Below, piece by piece: positions 36,343 through 44,157 of a stretch of DNA of 64,000 nucleotides. A program made the position numbers and the translations under genes. A model generated the notes under the pieces. That model saw only the letters and a program-made list of their open reading frames with translations, was not told the DNA's origin and did no database searches. The stretch covers positions 434,001 to 498,000 of the forward strand of contig JAPLFF010000007.1 in assembly GCA_026390775.1 (NCBI GenBank), given 5' to 3'. Origin of the DNA: Ignavibacteriales bacterium. GTDB taxonomy: Bacteria > Bacteroidota > Ignavibacteria > Ignavibacteriales > Melioribacteraceae. Numbering within the stretch: position 1 is the stretch's first letter; every line of letters begins with the position of its first letter.

Positions 36343-37905
36343 ATGAAAAGTAAAAAGTTACTGTTAGTGATCTTCTCTTTAATCTTCTCAATTCAAATTT
36401 TCTCTCAAGAAAAAATTGATTACCAAATGATGCAGCGTATTCGTCAAGAGGGACTTCAAAATTCCAAGGTGATGGAATTAATGAGTTATCTCTGTGATAT
36501 ATATGGACCTCGGCTTGCAGCATCACCACAATTCCGCCAAGCAGGTCAATGGGTTGTTGGTAAATTAAAAGAATACGGTCTTGAAAATGCAAATATGGAA
36601 TCATGGGGAACTCTTGGCAGAGGTTGGGAATTAAAAAAGTTTTATGCTGCTATGACTTCACCGCAATACATGCCGTTTATTGCTTATCCTAAAGCATGGA
36701 CTCCGGGTTTGGAAGGAGTTGTAAAAGGAAATGCTGTGCTAATGGATATTAAATCTGAAGCAGATTTAGATGCATTCAAAGGAAAATTAAAAGGCGCGAT
36801 TGTTCTTTCACGCGGAGAACAACCGATAACTCTTGGAATGGATGCTGATGGAAAACGTTATAATGACGAAGATTTAAAAAAATTACAACTTGCTCAAGAA
36901 GGCGGCGGGAGAAATTTTGATCCGGCTCAAAGAGCAACGCTTCAGGCGCAAAGAGAACTGCAACAAAAAGTTGCAAAGTTTTTAAAAGATGAAGGCGCTT
37001 TAGTTGTACTTGAACCATCCCGAGGAACCGACGGAACAATTTTCGTTCAGAGCGGAGGATCTTACAAAAAAGGTTCTGAAATGCCATTACCTTCAATTGT
37101 TGTTTCTGTAGAACAGTATAATAGGATGGTTCGCATCGCACAAAAAAATGTTCCGGTAACTTTAGAATTTGAAATTCAAGCTAACTTTGTTGACACAGAT
37201 TCTCTCGGTTATAATGTTATTGCAGAAATTCCCGGCACAGATAAAAAATTAAAAGATGAAGTAGTAATGCTTGGCGGACATTTTGATTCGTGGCATTCAG
37301 GAACCGGTGGAACTGATAACTCTTCCGGAAGTGTAATTGCTATGGAAGCTGTGCGTATTCTTAAAGCACTTAATGTTAAGCCAAGAAGAACTATAAGAAT
37401 TGCTTTATGGGATGCAGAAGAAGAAGGTTTGATCGGATCCCGTAATTATGTTAAGAATCATTTTTTTGATGCAGAGAAAAAAGAAAAGAAACCGGATTAC
37501 GATAAATTAGCTGCTTATTTTAATTATGATAACGGTTCAGGAAAAATTCGCGGTATTTACACACAAGGTAATTTTGCAGTTATGCCGATCTTTGAAGAGT
37601 GGTTAAAACCATTCAATGATCTTGGCGCTTCTACCGTTACATTAAGAAATACAGGAGGAACGGATCACCAATCGTTTGATAGTGCAGGTCTTCCCGGTTT
37701 CCAATTCATACAAGATCAATTAGAATATGATACGAGAACGCATCACTCCAATATGGATGTTTACGATCATACAAGCAGAGCTGATTTAGTTCAATCGGCA
37801 ACTATTATGGCAGCATTTGTTTATAATGCGGCAATGCGCGACGAAAAATTACCAAGAAAATATTTCGATCCGAATACAGTACAGCAACGCAGACCACAGT
37901 TTTAA
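36343..37905 (+). CDS. Secreted M28-family zinc peptidase
   Basis: The 520-residue protein has a signal peptide (about 1-21, ending I-F-S-Q). A peptidase-associated PA-like insert (about 120-270) precedes the M28 catalytic domain. Candidate zinc ligands are His313 (G-G-H-F-D-S-W) and Asp325 (G-G-T-D-N-S-S-G). Also conserved are Glu359/Glu360 (W-D-A-E-E-E-G-L-I-G-S), Asp396 (F-N-Y-D-N-G-S-G) and a late His (442 or 467/468, T-H-H-S-N-M-D). The pattern is that of bacterial glutamate-carboxypeptidase/aminopeptidase-like enzymes of the periplasm. Substrate specificity is not readable. GGAGTT lies just before the ATG. It is followed by a short tandem repeat and the kinase-RapZ fusion. Confidence 0.92.
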   Translation: MKSKKLLLVIFSLIFSIQIFSQEKIDYQMMQRIRQEGLQNSKVMELMSYLCDIYGPRLAASPQFRQAGQWVVGKLKEYGLENANMESWGTLGRGWELKKFYAAMTSPQYMPFIAYPKAWTPGLEGVVKGNAVLMDIKSEADLDAFKGKLKGAIVLSRGEQPITLGMDADGKRYNDEDLKKLQLAQEGGGRNFDPAQRATLQAQRELQQKVAKFLKDEGALVVLEPSRGTDGTIFVQSGGSYKKGSEMPLPSIVVSVEQYNRMVRIAQKNVPVTLEFEIQANFVDTDSLGYNVIAEIPGTDKKLKDEVVMLGGHFDSWHSGTGGTDNSSGSVIAMEAVRILKALNVKPRRTIRIALWDAEEEGLIGSRNYVKNHFFDAEKKEKKPDYDKLAAYFNYDNGSGKIRGIYTQGNFAVMPIFEEWLKPFNDLGASTVTLRNTGGTDHQSFDSAGLPGFQFIQDQLEYDTRTHHSNMDVYDHTSRADLVQSATIMAAFVYNAAMRDEKLPRKYFDPNTVQQRRPQF

Positions 37906-37942
37906 TGAAAGCAACTGAGTGCCTGAGTAACTAAGATGTAAT

Positions 37943-37985
37943 CTCAGGAACTAAGGCACTCAGGAACTAAGACACTCAGGAACTT
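37943..37985 (+). repeat. Short tandem repeat (16-bp unit, nearly three copies)
   Basis: Units begin at 37943, 37959 and 37975, each starting CTCAGGAACT; the first two are identical except one base. A partly inverted copy (ACTGAGTGCCTGAGTAACTAAG) lies just upstream at 37915-37936. The last unit supplies AGGA about 11 bases before the ATG at 37993, so the repeat may provide that gene's ribosome binding site. Confidence 0.8.
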
Positions 37986-37992
37986 AAAATAG

Positions 37993-39423
37993 ATGCAATC
38001 AATAAATCATTTAGAAAAACTTTTTAAGAAATGGAGCGGAGAAAAAAAAATTAGTATCTCTCCCCTTCCGGAATCCGGTTCATCACGAAAATATTTTAGA
38101 ATTACAAGTAACAATAAATCTGCAATAGGTGTTTATAATACCGATAAACGCGAAAATCGTGCTTTCATTTATCTCACCAAACAATTTCTAAGTTTGAAGC
38201 TCAATGTTCCAAAAATTTACTCTCATGATTTAGAGAACAATATTTATTTAATAGAAGATCTCGGCGATGTAACTTTATTTTCTTTCACCGAGCTAAACCG
38301 AAACGGGAATTTATTTAATGGAGACGTTATTGAACTGTACAAAAATATTTTAGAACTACTTCCCCGATTTCAAATAACCGCATCAAAAAAATTAAACTTC
38401 AATAACTGTTATCCGCGCAGTAAATTTGATTCTCAATCAATTATGTGGGACTTGAATTATTTCAAACACTATTTTCTTAAACTTGCGAAGATAGAATTTG
38501 ATGAACAGAAACTTGAAAATGATTTTAACATCCTTACAAATTTTCTTTTAAGTGCTGATTGCAATTATTTCTTATACCGCGATTTTAACTCGCGTAACAT
38601 AATGATCAAGAATGGTGAACCATATTTTATAGATTACCAGGGTGGGCGCAAAGGCGCACTTCAATATGATATTGCTTCACTACTCTTTGATTCGAAAGCA
38701 AGCTTACCTCAAAATCTTAGAGAGGAATTTTTAGATCATTACATCGCATCAGCAAATAAAATTAAGCGGATTAATAAAAAAGAATTCTTGAAATATTACA
38801 ATGGATATGTTTTAATTCGTTTACTTCAAATGTTCGGGGCTTACGGTTACCGCGGTTATTTTGAAGGCAAAGCTCATTTCTTAGAAAGTATTCCCTACGC
38901 TGTAAAGAATCTAGAATGGCTTTTATTGAAATCAAAAATTAAAAGCACGGTTAAATTACCGGAATTGTATAATACATTAGAACAAATAATAAAATCTAAA
39001 GAACTTCAAAAGTTTAATTGGAAAGATTCACCTGCAGGGAAACTTACTGTTCGCATCAATAGTTTTTCTTATCGTGATAAAATACCAATGGATATTTCAG
39101 GCAACGGCGGCGGATTTGTTTTTGATTGCAGAGCAATTCCAAATCCCGGACGATATGAAAAATATAAATCCTTAAACGGTACCGATAAACCTGTTCAAGA
39201 TTTTTTAGCAATTCAACCTGAGGTTCAATTATTTTTGAATGAAACTTTCGATCTCATAGATAAAACCGTTGAGAATTATATTGGACGCGGATGGTCCGAT
39301 CTTATGGTAAATTACGGATGCACCGGAGGACAACACAGATCTGTTTATTGTGCGATTAAATTATCCGATCATTTGAAAAAGAAATTTGATGTCAATGTTA
39401 TTTTAAACCATACAAAATTTTAA
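37993..39423 (+). CDS. Sugar kinase-like / RapZ C-terminal domain fusion
   Basis: The 476-residue protein joins two domains. The N-terminal part (about 20-310) is an aminoglycoside-phosphotransferase-fold kinase with Y-R-D-F-N-S-R-N-I-M (Asp197) and F-I-D-Y-Q-G-G (Asp214). It is like AmgK, the MurNAc/GlcNAc anomeric kinase. The C-terminal part (about 351-476) is a RapZ C-terminal domain with F-V-F-D-C-R, G-R-G-W-S-D-L-M-V-N-Y-G and the signature G-C-T-G-G-Q-H-R-S-V. In E. coli RapZ this domain senses glucosamine-6-phosphate; the P-loop half of RapZ is absent here. The MurU-like gene starts two bases after the stop. The context supports amino-sugar (peptidoglycan) recycling; substrate and any sensing role are inferred. 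Confidence 0.88.
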   Translation: MQSINHLEKLFKKWSGEKKISISPLPESGSSRKYFRITSNNKSAIGVYNTDKRENRAFIYLTKQFLSLKLNVPKIYSHDLENNIYLIEDLGDVTLFSFTELNRNGNLFNGDVIELYKNILELLPRFQITASKKLNFNNCYPRSKFDSQSIMWDLNYFKHYFLKLAKIEFDEQKLENDFNILTNFLLSADCNYFLYRDFNSRNIMIKNGEPYFIDYQGGRKGALQYDIASLLFDSKASLPQNLREEFLDHYIASANKIKRINKKEFLKYYNGYVLIRLLQMFGAYGYRGYFEGKAHFLESIPYAVKNLEWLLLKSKIKSTVKLPELYNTLEQIIKSKELQKFNWKDSPAGKLTVRINSFSYRDKIPMDISGNGGGFVFDCRAIPNPGRYEKYKSLNGTDKPVQDFLAIQPEVQLFLNETFDLIDKTVENYIGRGWSDLMVNYGCTGGQHRSVYCAIKLSDHLKKKFDVNVILNHTKF

Positions 39424-39425
39424 GC

Positions 39426-40151
39426 ATGCGCGCATTTCTTTTATCAGCCGGGTTAGGTACAAGACTAAAACCTTTAACCGATACAACACCCAAAGCATTA
39501 GTTCAAATTAACGGGGTTACTCTTCTTGAGCATATAATTAAACGATTAATTTCATTCGGATTTGATTCCATTATTATCAATGTTCATCATTTTGGGGATC
39601 AAGTAATTAATTTTTTAAAAGAAAAAAACAATTTCGGCGTTGATATTAAAATTTCAGATGAGCGGGATCAATTGTTAGATACCGGCGGCGGATTAAAAAA
39701 AGTTTCTGAATTTTTCAATGATGATAAGCCTTTTCTTGTTCATAATGTTGATATACTCTCAGATCTAAATTTATTCGAGCTTTATCATTATCATCTAAGA
39801 TCAAATTCTATTGCAACTCTTGCAGTACAAAACAGAAAATCATCCAGATATTTTTTGTTTGATGAAGATAAAAATCTCTGCGGATGGAAAAATGAAAAAC
39901 CACTTGAGACAAAAATTGCCCGTCAACAAATCGGCTCATTAATACAACTTGCGTTCAGTGGTATCCAAATTATCGATCCTAAAATTTTTCAATTTATGCC
40001 TGAGAAAAATATTTTTTCTCTTATTGATCTATATTTGTCCATCGCTTCTAAAGAACGAATCTCTTATTTTGATCACAGCGGATCATTATTTATTGATCTT
40101 GGGAAAACAGAGAATTTGATGGAAGCAGAAAAAATCATTAAAGTAATTTAA
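39426..40151 (+). CDS. MurU-like sugar-1-phosphate nucleotidyltransferase
   Basis: The 241-residue protein starts with the nucleotidyltransferase P-loop-like motif L-S-A-G-L-G-T-R-L-K-P-L-T-D-T-T-P-K-A-L and continues with V-H-N-V-D-I-L-S-D (metal-binding Asp) and D-T-G-G-G-L-K-K. It ends F-I-D-L-G-K-T-E-N-L. This is the size and pattern of MurU, which makes UDP-MurNAc from MurNAc-1-phosphate after AmgK, and of related mannose-1-phosphate guanylyltransferases. The two-base gap to the kinase-RapZ gene makes the AmgK-MurU reading attractive. The substrate is inferred from context. Confidence 0.85.
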   Translation: MRAFLLSAGLGTRLKPLTDTTPKALVQINGVTLLEHIIKRLISFGFDSIIINVHHFGDQVINFLKEKNNFGVDIKISDERDQLLDTGGGLKKVSEFFNDDKPFLVHNVDILSDLNLFELYHYHLRSNSIATLAVQNRKSSRYFLFDEDKNLCGWKNEKPLETKIARQQIGSLIQLAFSGIQIIDPKIFQFMPEKNIFSLIDLYLSIASKERISYFDHSGSLFIDLGKTENLMEAEKIIKVI

Positions 40152-40163
40152 AAGGAAATTAAA

Positions 40164-42038
40164 ATGAAAAAAATATTCACTTTTATTCTTTCAATTATAT
40201 TGTTTTATTCTTTTACATCCTCATTTGCACAAGGCATTGATTGGATCAAAGAACATTACATAAAAAAAGATTACCGCATTGAAATGCGCGACGGAATAAA
40301 ATTGTTTACTTCTGTCTATTCTCCTAAAGACACTACAAAAAATAATCCTATCCTCATGTTACGAACTCCATATACTGTTGCGCCATATGGTGAAGATAAA
40401 TACCCGCAGAACTTGGGACCAAATGAAACATTTGCAAGAGATGAATTCATTTTTGTTTTTCAAGATGTACGCGGTATGTTTTTGAGCGAAGGCAAATTCG
40501 ACAACATGCGGGCATACATACCAAACAAAAAAAGCAATAAAGATATTGACGAAACTACGGATACATACGATACTATAGACTGGCTTGTTAAGAATTTAAA
40601 ACACAACAACGGTAACGTTGGCATTTGGGGAATTTCTTATCCCGGATTTTATGCTGCAATGTCACTTATTGATTCTCATCCCGCACTAAAAGCGGCATCG
40701 CCTCAAGCGCCGATTGCAGATTGGTTTATTGGCGACGATATGCATCATGGCGGTGCTTTAACACTTTCAATGTCGTTTAATTTTTTCAAAGGATTTGATC
40801 AGCAGCGCGATTCTTTAACAACAACTTGGAAGCCAGCACCTAAATATGATTCACCTGATATGTACAATTTCTTTTTACAACTTGGACCACTGTCAAATGC
40901 CAATGAAAAATATTTAAAAGGTAAACTTCCATTTTGGAATGAAATGTTAAAGCATGGTAATTACGATGAATTCTGGAAATCGCGTAGCAATCTTCCCTAT
41001 TTCAAAAATGTAAAACCGGCTGTACTGATTGTTGGCGGTTGGTACGATTCCGAAGATTTATACGGACCACTTCATATTTACAAATCCATCGAAGAGAAAA
41101 ATTCAAAAAACCAAACCCATATTGTAATGGGTCCGTGGTATCACGGCGGTTGGTCTCGTAGCGATGGAAGTTCATTCGGCGATTTTAAGTTTGGAGAAAA
41201 TACAAGTGAGTACTACAACAAAAATATTCTTCTTCCCTTTTTCAATTATTATTTGAAAGGAACCGGCGTATTAAATTTACCCGAAGCGATTATATTCAGA
41301 ACAGGTTCTAACACTTGGGTTAATTATGATAAATGGCCGCCAATTAATGTAGAAAAAAAATCTATCTATCTCTCGCCAAACAATAAACTGAATTGGAATA
41401 AGCCGACTGAAAAGAAAAATTTATTCGGTGAATATTTAAGCGATCCAAGTAAACCGGTTCCTTATTCTTGGAAATTTCATGACTCCGGATTGCATTACTA
41501 TAGAACTTACATGAGTGATGATCAACGTTTTGCATCTGCCCGCCCCGATGTTCTTGTTTATGAAACCGAACTGCTTGAAAAAGACATAACTGTTGCCGGA
41601 CCAATACTAGCAGATCTATTTGTCGCCACCACCGGAACTGATGCCGATTGGGTTGTGAAAGTGATTGATGTATATCCTGATGGTGCTATTAATCCGGATC
41701 CAAATCCTAATAATATTGAAATGGGCGGTTATCAACGATTGATACGTTTCGAAGTATTGAGAGGTAAGTTTAGAAATAGTTTTGAAAAACCGGAACCTTT
41801 TGTCCCTAATAAAGTAACTGAAGTGAAGATTAATTTGAATGATGTTGACCATACATTTTTGAAAGGACATAAAATAATGGTTCAAATTCAGAGCAGTTTT
41901 TTCCCGTTCATTGACCGTAATCCGCAAAAATTTGTTGATATTTATAACGCCAAGGAAAGTGATTTCCAGAAAGCATTTAACCGGGTATATTTTTCAAAAC
42001 AGTATCCGTCTAACATCTCGCTTGGTGTTATGAAATAA
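40164..42038 (+). CDS. CocE/NonD-family serine hydrolase (X-Pro peptidase-like)
   Basis: The 624-residue protein has a signal peptide (about 1-22, ending S-F-A-Q). A peptidase S15-type alpha/beta-hydrolase domain follows, with the nucleophile elbow G-I-S-Y-P-G (Ser158), the acid in G-G-W-Y-D-S-E-D and the His in G-P-W-Y-H-G-G-W. The C-terminal jelly-roll X-Pro-dipeptidyl-peptidase domain (about 430-620) is present. Relatives hydrolyse acyl esters, N-terminal acylated amino acids or X-Pro peptides. The mature enzyme is likely periplasmic. AAAGGAAA precedes the ATG, which lies 12 bases after the MurU-like gene, so it may belong to the same transcript. Confidence 0.92.
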   Translation: MKKIFTFILSIILFYSFTSSFAQGIDWIKEHYIKKDYRIEMRDGIKLFTSVYSPKDTTKNNPILMLRTPYTVAPYGEDKYPQNLGPNETFARDEFIFVFQDVRGMFLSEGKFDNMRAYIPNKKSNKDIDETTDTYDTIDWLVKNLKHNNGNVGIWGISYPGFYAAMSLIDSHPALKAASPQAPIADWFIGDDMHHGGALTLSMSFNFFKGFDQQRDSLTTTWKPAPKYDSPDMYNFFLQLGPLSNANEKYLKGKLPFWNEMLKHGNYDEFWKSRSNLPYFKNVKPAVLIVGGWYDSEDLYGPLHIYKSIEEKNSKNQTHIVMGPWYHGGWSRSDGSSFGDFKFGENTSEYYNKNILLPFFNYYLKGTGVLNLPEAIIFRTGSNTWVNYDKWPPINVEKKSIYLSPNNKLNWNKPTEKKNLFGEYLSDPSKPVPYSWKFHDSGLHYYRTYMSDDQRFASARPDVLVYETELLEKDITVAGPILADLFVATTGTDADWVVKVIDVYPDGAINPDPNPNNIEMGGYQRLIRFEVLRGKFRNSFEKPEPFVPNKVTEVKINLNDVDHTFLKGHKIMVQIQSSFFPFIDRNPQKFVDIYNAKESDFQKAFNRVYFSKQYPSNISLGVMK

Positions 42039-42093
42039 ATTTTATTCTATAAATTTTTTGATTATGTTATAATAACTAAACTTGGAGGTTAGA

Positions 42094-42621
42094 ATGAAAA
42101 AGTTGTTTACCGTAATAATATTAATAATTGTTGCTGGAACAATTAACGCTCAAAGTATAGCAATCGGGGCACAAGGAGCTTACGTAAAATCGCAAGATGC
42201 TGACGGTGTAATTATGCCCGCTGCTGCAGTAAGAATTGGTCTTGGCGGATTATCCGTTGAAGGCTCTATCGGATATAAATCCGACAAATATTTGGACGGT
42301 GCAATCAAAACAACAACCTACCCAATGATGCTTACCGGTTTTCTTGGCTTATTGCCATTTATACATTTAGAAGCCGGAATCGGTTGGTATAATACAAAAG
42401 TTGAATACAGCGGAATATTTGCTGGCGCTCCTTCAGAAACATATAGCGATATTGGCTACCATGCCGGTGCCGGTGCCGAGATACCATTAGGAAACATTAT
42501 ATTGACAGGGGATATACGCTATGTAATAGAAAAGGCAAAATTTAATAATGTTAGAACTACATCTGATTTAAAAAGCGACTTTTACATGATTGTCGTTGGA
42601 TTAATGTTTAAGCTGTACTAA
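42094..42621 (+). CDS. Small outer-membrane beta-barrel-like protein
   Basis: The ATG at 42094 is preceded five bases upstream by GGAGGT. An in-frame TTG at 42082 overlaps that site and is not a good start. The 175-residue product has a signal peptide (M-K-K-L-F-T-V-I... ending I-N-A-Q) and alternating Gly/aromatic strands such as G-L-S-V-E-G-S-I-G-Y-K-S. It ends V-V-G-L-M-F-K-L-Y, as expected for a barrel of about eight strands. No named family is recognised. It stands alone between the CocE-like and YhcH genes. Confidence 0.78.
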   Translation: MKKLFTVIILIIVAGTINAQSIAIGAQGAYVKSQDADGVIMPAAAVRIGLGGLSVEGSIGYKSDKYLDGAIKTTTYPMMLTGFLGLLPFIHLEAGIGWYNTKVEYSGIFAGAPSETYSDIGYHAGAGAEIPLGNIILTGDIRYVIEKAKFNNVRTTSDLKSDFYMIVVGLMFKLY

Positions 42622-42659
42622 ACAACTTATTATCTTTCAAAAATAATTCTTGAGGTTGT

Positions 42660-43157
42660 ATGGTTTTCGATCGTCTCAAAAATGCTAACCAATATTTTCC
42701 ACTTGGTGAAAGAATTACTAAAGCTCTTCAATATTTATCACAAACAGATTTTACAAATCTTGAGCCTGGCAAATATGAAATTGACGGCGAAAATATTTTT
42801 GCTCTGGTTCAGACATATAACACAAAACCGTTTAGCTCTGGCAAATGGGAAGCACACAAAAAATATATAGATGTTCAATACATTGTTTCCGGTAAAGAAA
42901 AAATAGGATTTACAGAAACAACTAAAGTTATTGTTATGGAAGAATACAATGAAGAAAATGACTATGCTATATATAAAGGTGAAGGAAATTTTCTAATTGC
43001 CGATGAAGGACATTTTGCAATATTCTTTCCTTCAGATGTACATATGCCCGGTATGGCAATTAATATTCCGAAAGAAGTTAGAAAGGTTGTTGTGAAAGTG
43101 AAACTTGAAGGTAAAGAAGAAACTATTAATCAAGAACCTGCAAACGAACCTACTTAA
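42660..43157 (+). CDS. YhcH/YjgK/YiaL family protein
   Basis: The 165-residue cupin-like protein matches the YhcH (DUF386) family. It has W-E-A-H-K-K-Y-I-D-V-Q-Y-I-V-S-G, F-A-I-F-F-P-S-D-V-H-M-P-G with a candidate metal-binding His, and V-R-K-V-V-V-K-V near the C terminus. E. coli YhcH (NanQ) acts as a sialic-acid anomerase in sugar catabolism, and other members lie with sugar-acid genes. A sugar mutarotase or anomerase role is plausible. The residues after about 150 are a Glu/Asn-rich tail. It is convergent with the FKBP gene. Confidence 0.9.
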   Translation: MVFDRLKNANQYFPLGERITKALQYLSQTDFTNLEPGKYEIDGENIFALVQTYNTKPFSSGKWEAHKKYIDVQYIVSGKEKIGFTETTKVIVMEEYNEENDYAIYKGEGNFLIADEGHFAIFFPSDVHMPGMAINIPKEVRKVVVKVKLEGKEETINQEPANEPT

Positions 43158-43167
43158 TAATTTTGTT

Positions 43168-43210
43168 ATTGGTGGTTGGTGATTTTAAAAACTAAGAACC
43201 AGTCACCAAT
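43168..43210. repeat. Inverted repeat between convergent genes
   Basis: TTGGTGA (43176-43182) and TCACCAA (43203-43209) pair over 7 bp, with extra partial copies of the same word (ATTGGTGG at 43168, CAATAACTAATCAC after 43206). It lies between the convergent yhcH-like and FKBP genes and may act as a weak bidirectional terminator or be a simple repeat. Confidence 0.4.
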
Positions 43211-43219
43211 AACTAATCA

Positions 43220-43987
43220 CTATTTTACAATATCAAGCAACTCAACTTCAAAGATTAAAACAGAAGCCGGTGGAATTGTTTCTCCCTTTCCTTCTTCGCC
43301 ATAAGCAAGTTGATAGGGAATATAGAATTCAAATTTGTCGCCGACATGCATTAGTTGTAACCCTTCGGTCCATCCTTTTATAACTTGATTAAGAGGAAAT
43401 TCTGCCGGTTGATTGCGTTTATAAGAGCTATCGAATTCTTTTCCATTTAATAGTTTTCCTGCATAATGTACTTTTACTTTACTTGTATCTTTAGGTGATG
43501 GTCCTGTACCGCTTACAAGAACTTTGTATTGCAGCCCGCTGGCTGTGGTTTTAACACCTTCCTTATTTTTATTTTCAGCAAGGAATGCTTCACCATCTTT
43601 TTTATTTTTTTCTATAATAGGAGCCATCTCAGCTTTTTTCTTTTCATTCTCTATTTTTTGCATTGCTGCCTGTCGTTCTTGTCCTCTTTTATTGAGAGCA
43701 GTTAATACTTCTATAACCTTTTCTTTGGTCATATCGGATTTACCGTTCATTGCATCTTGAATAGATTTTATCAGAACATTAAAGTTTATTTGTAAGAATG
43801 GATCGGTCAAATTTTGGAATATATTTTGACCAATTGCATAACTAACGGAATCACCCTGTGTTTTTAATGTTACCGATGATTGAGCTTTCACTTTCGATGG
43901 TGATTTCTCTTTTGTTTGATTTTTATTTTGTGCAAATGTTACCGATAATCCAAGAAGGATTATTAAAATAACTTTTAATGGCTTCAT
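43220..43987 (-). CDS. FKBP-type peptidyl-prolyl isomerase, exported
   Basis: The 255-residue protein has a signal peptide (about 1-19, ending T-F-A-Q), a helical dimerisation-type region (about 45-145) and a C-terminal FKBP domain (about 150-255). The FKBP domain includes G-L-Q-Y-K-V-L-V-S-G-T-G, V-H-Y-A-G-K-L-L-N-G-K-E-F-D-S-S, V-I-K-G-W-T-E-G-L-Q-L-M and I-P-Y-Q-L-A-Y-G-E-E-G-K-G. The layout matches FkpA/Mip-type periplasmic chaperone-isomerases. GGAGAAG precedes the ATG. It stands alone between convergent yhcH and divergent DUF1028 genes. Confidence 0.95.
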   Translation of the reverse strand: MKPLKVILIILLGLSVTFAQNKNQTKEKSPSKVKAQSSVTLKTQGDSVSYAIGQNIFQNLTDPFLQINFNVLIKSIQDAMNGKSDMTKEKVIEVLTALNKRGQERQAAMQKIENEKKKAEMAPIIEKNKKDGEAFLAENKNKEGVKTTASGLQYKVLVSGTGPSPKDTSKVKVHYAGKLLNGKEFDSSYKRNQPAEFPLNQVIKGWTEGLQLMHVGDKFEFYIPYQLAYGEEGKGETIPPASVLIFEVELLDIVK

Positions 43988-44157
43988 TTCTTCTCCAATA
44001 GTTCATATTAATATTTATGGGTTGTGAAAATAAGCTCATTGGTTATTATTAGCAAATTGATTATCGATTTTTGGGATTTAAACTTTTTCAATGTTTAGTA
44101 AGTTGTTGGTTGATAAGAAATAATTTAATTTGATTTAGATTTTTATTGGAGGTAAAA

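Noticed and set aside
36776-37141. Minus-strand ORF of 121 residues within the M28 peptidase gene
   Set aside because: Antisense shadow; composition follows the codon bias of the real gene.
37943-37985. Possible CRISPR-like array
   Set aside because: The 16-bp units are directly adjacent with no spacers and there are no cas genes, so it is a short tandem repeat.
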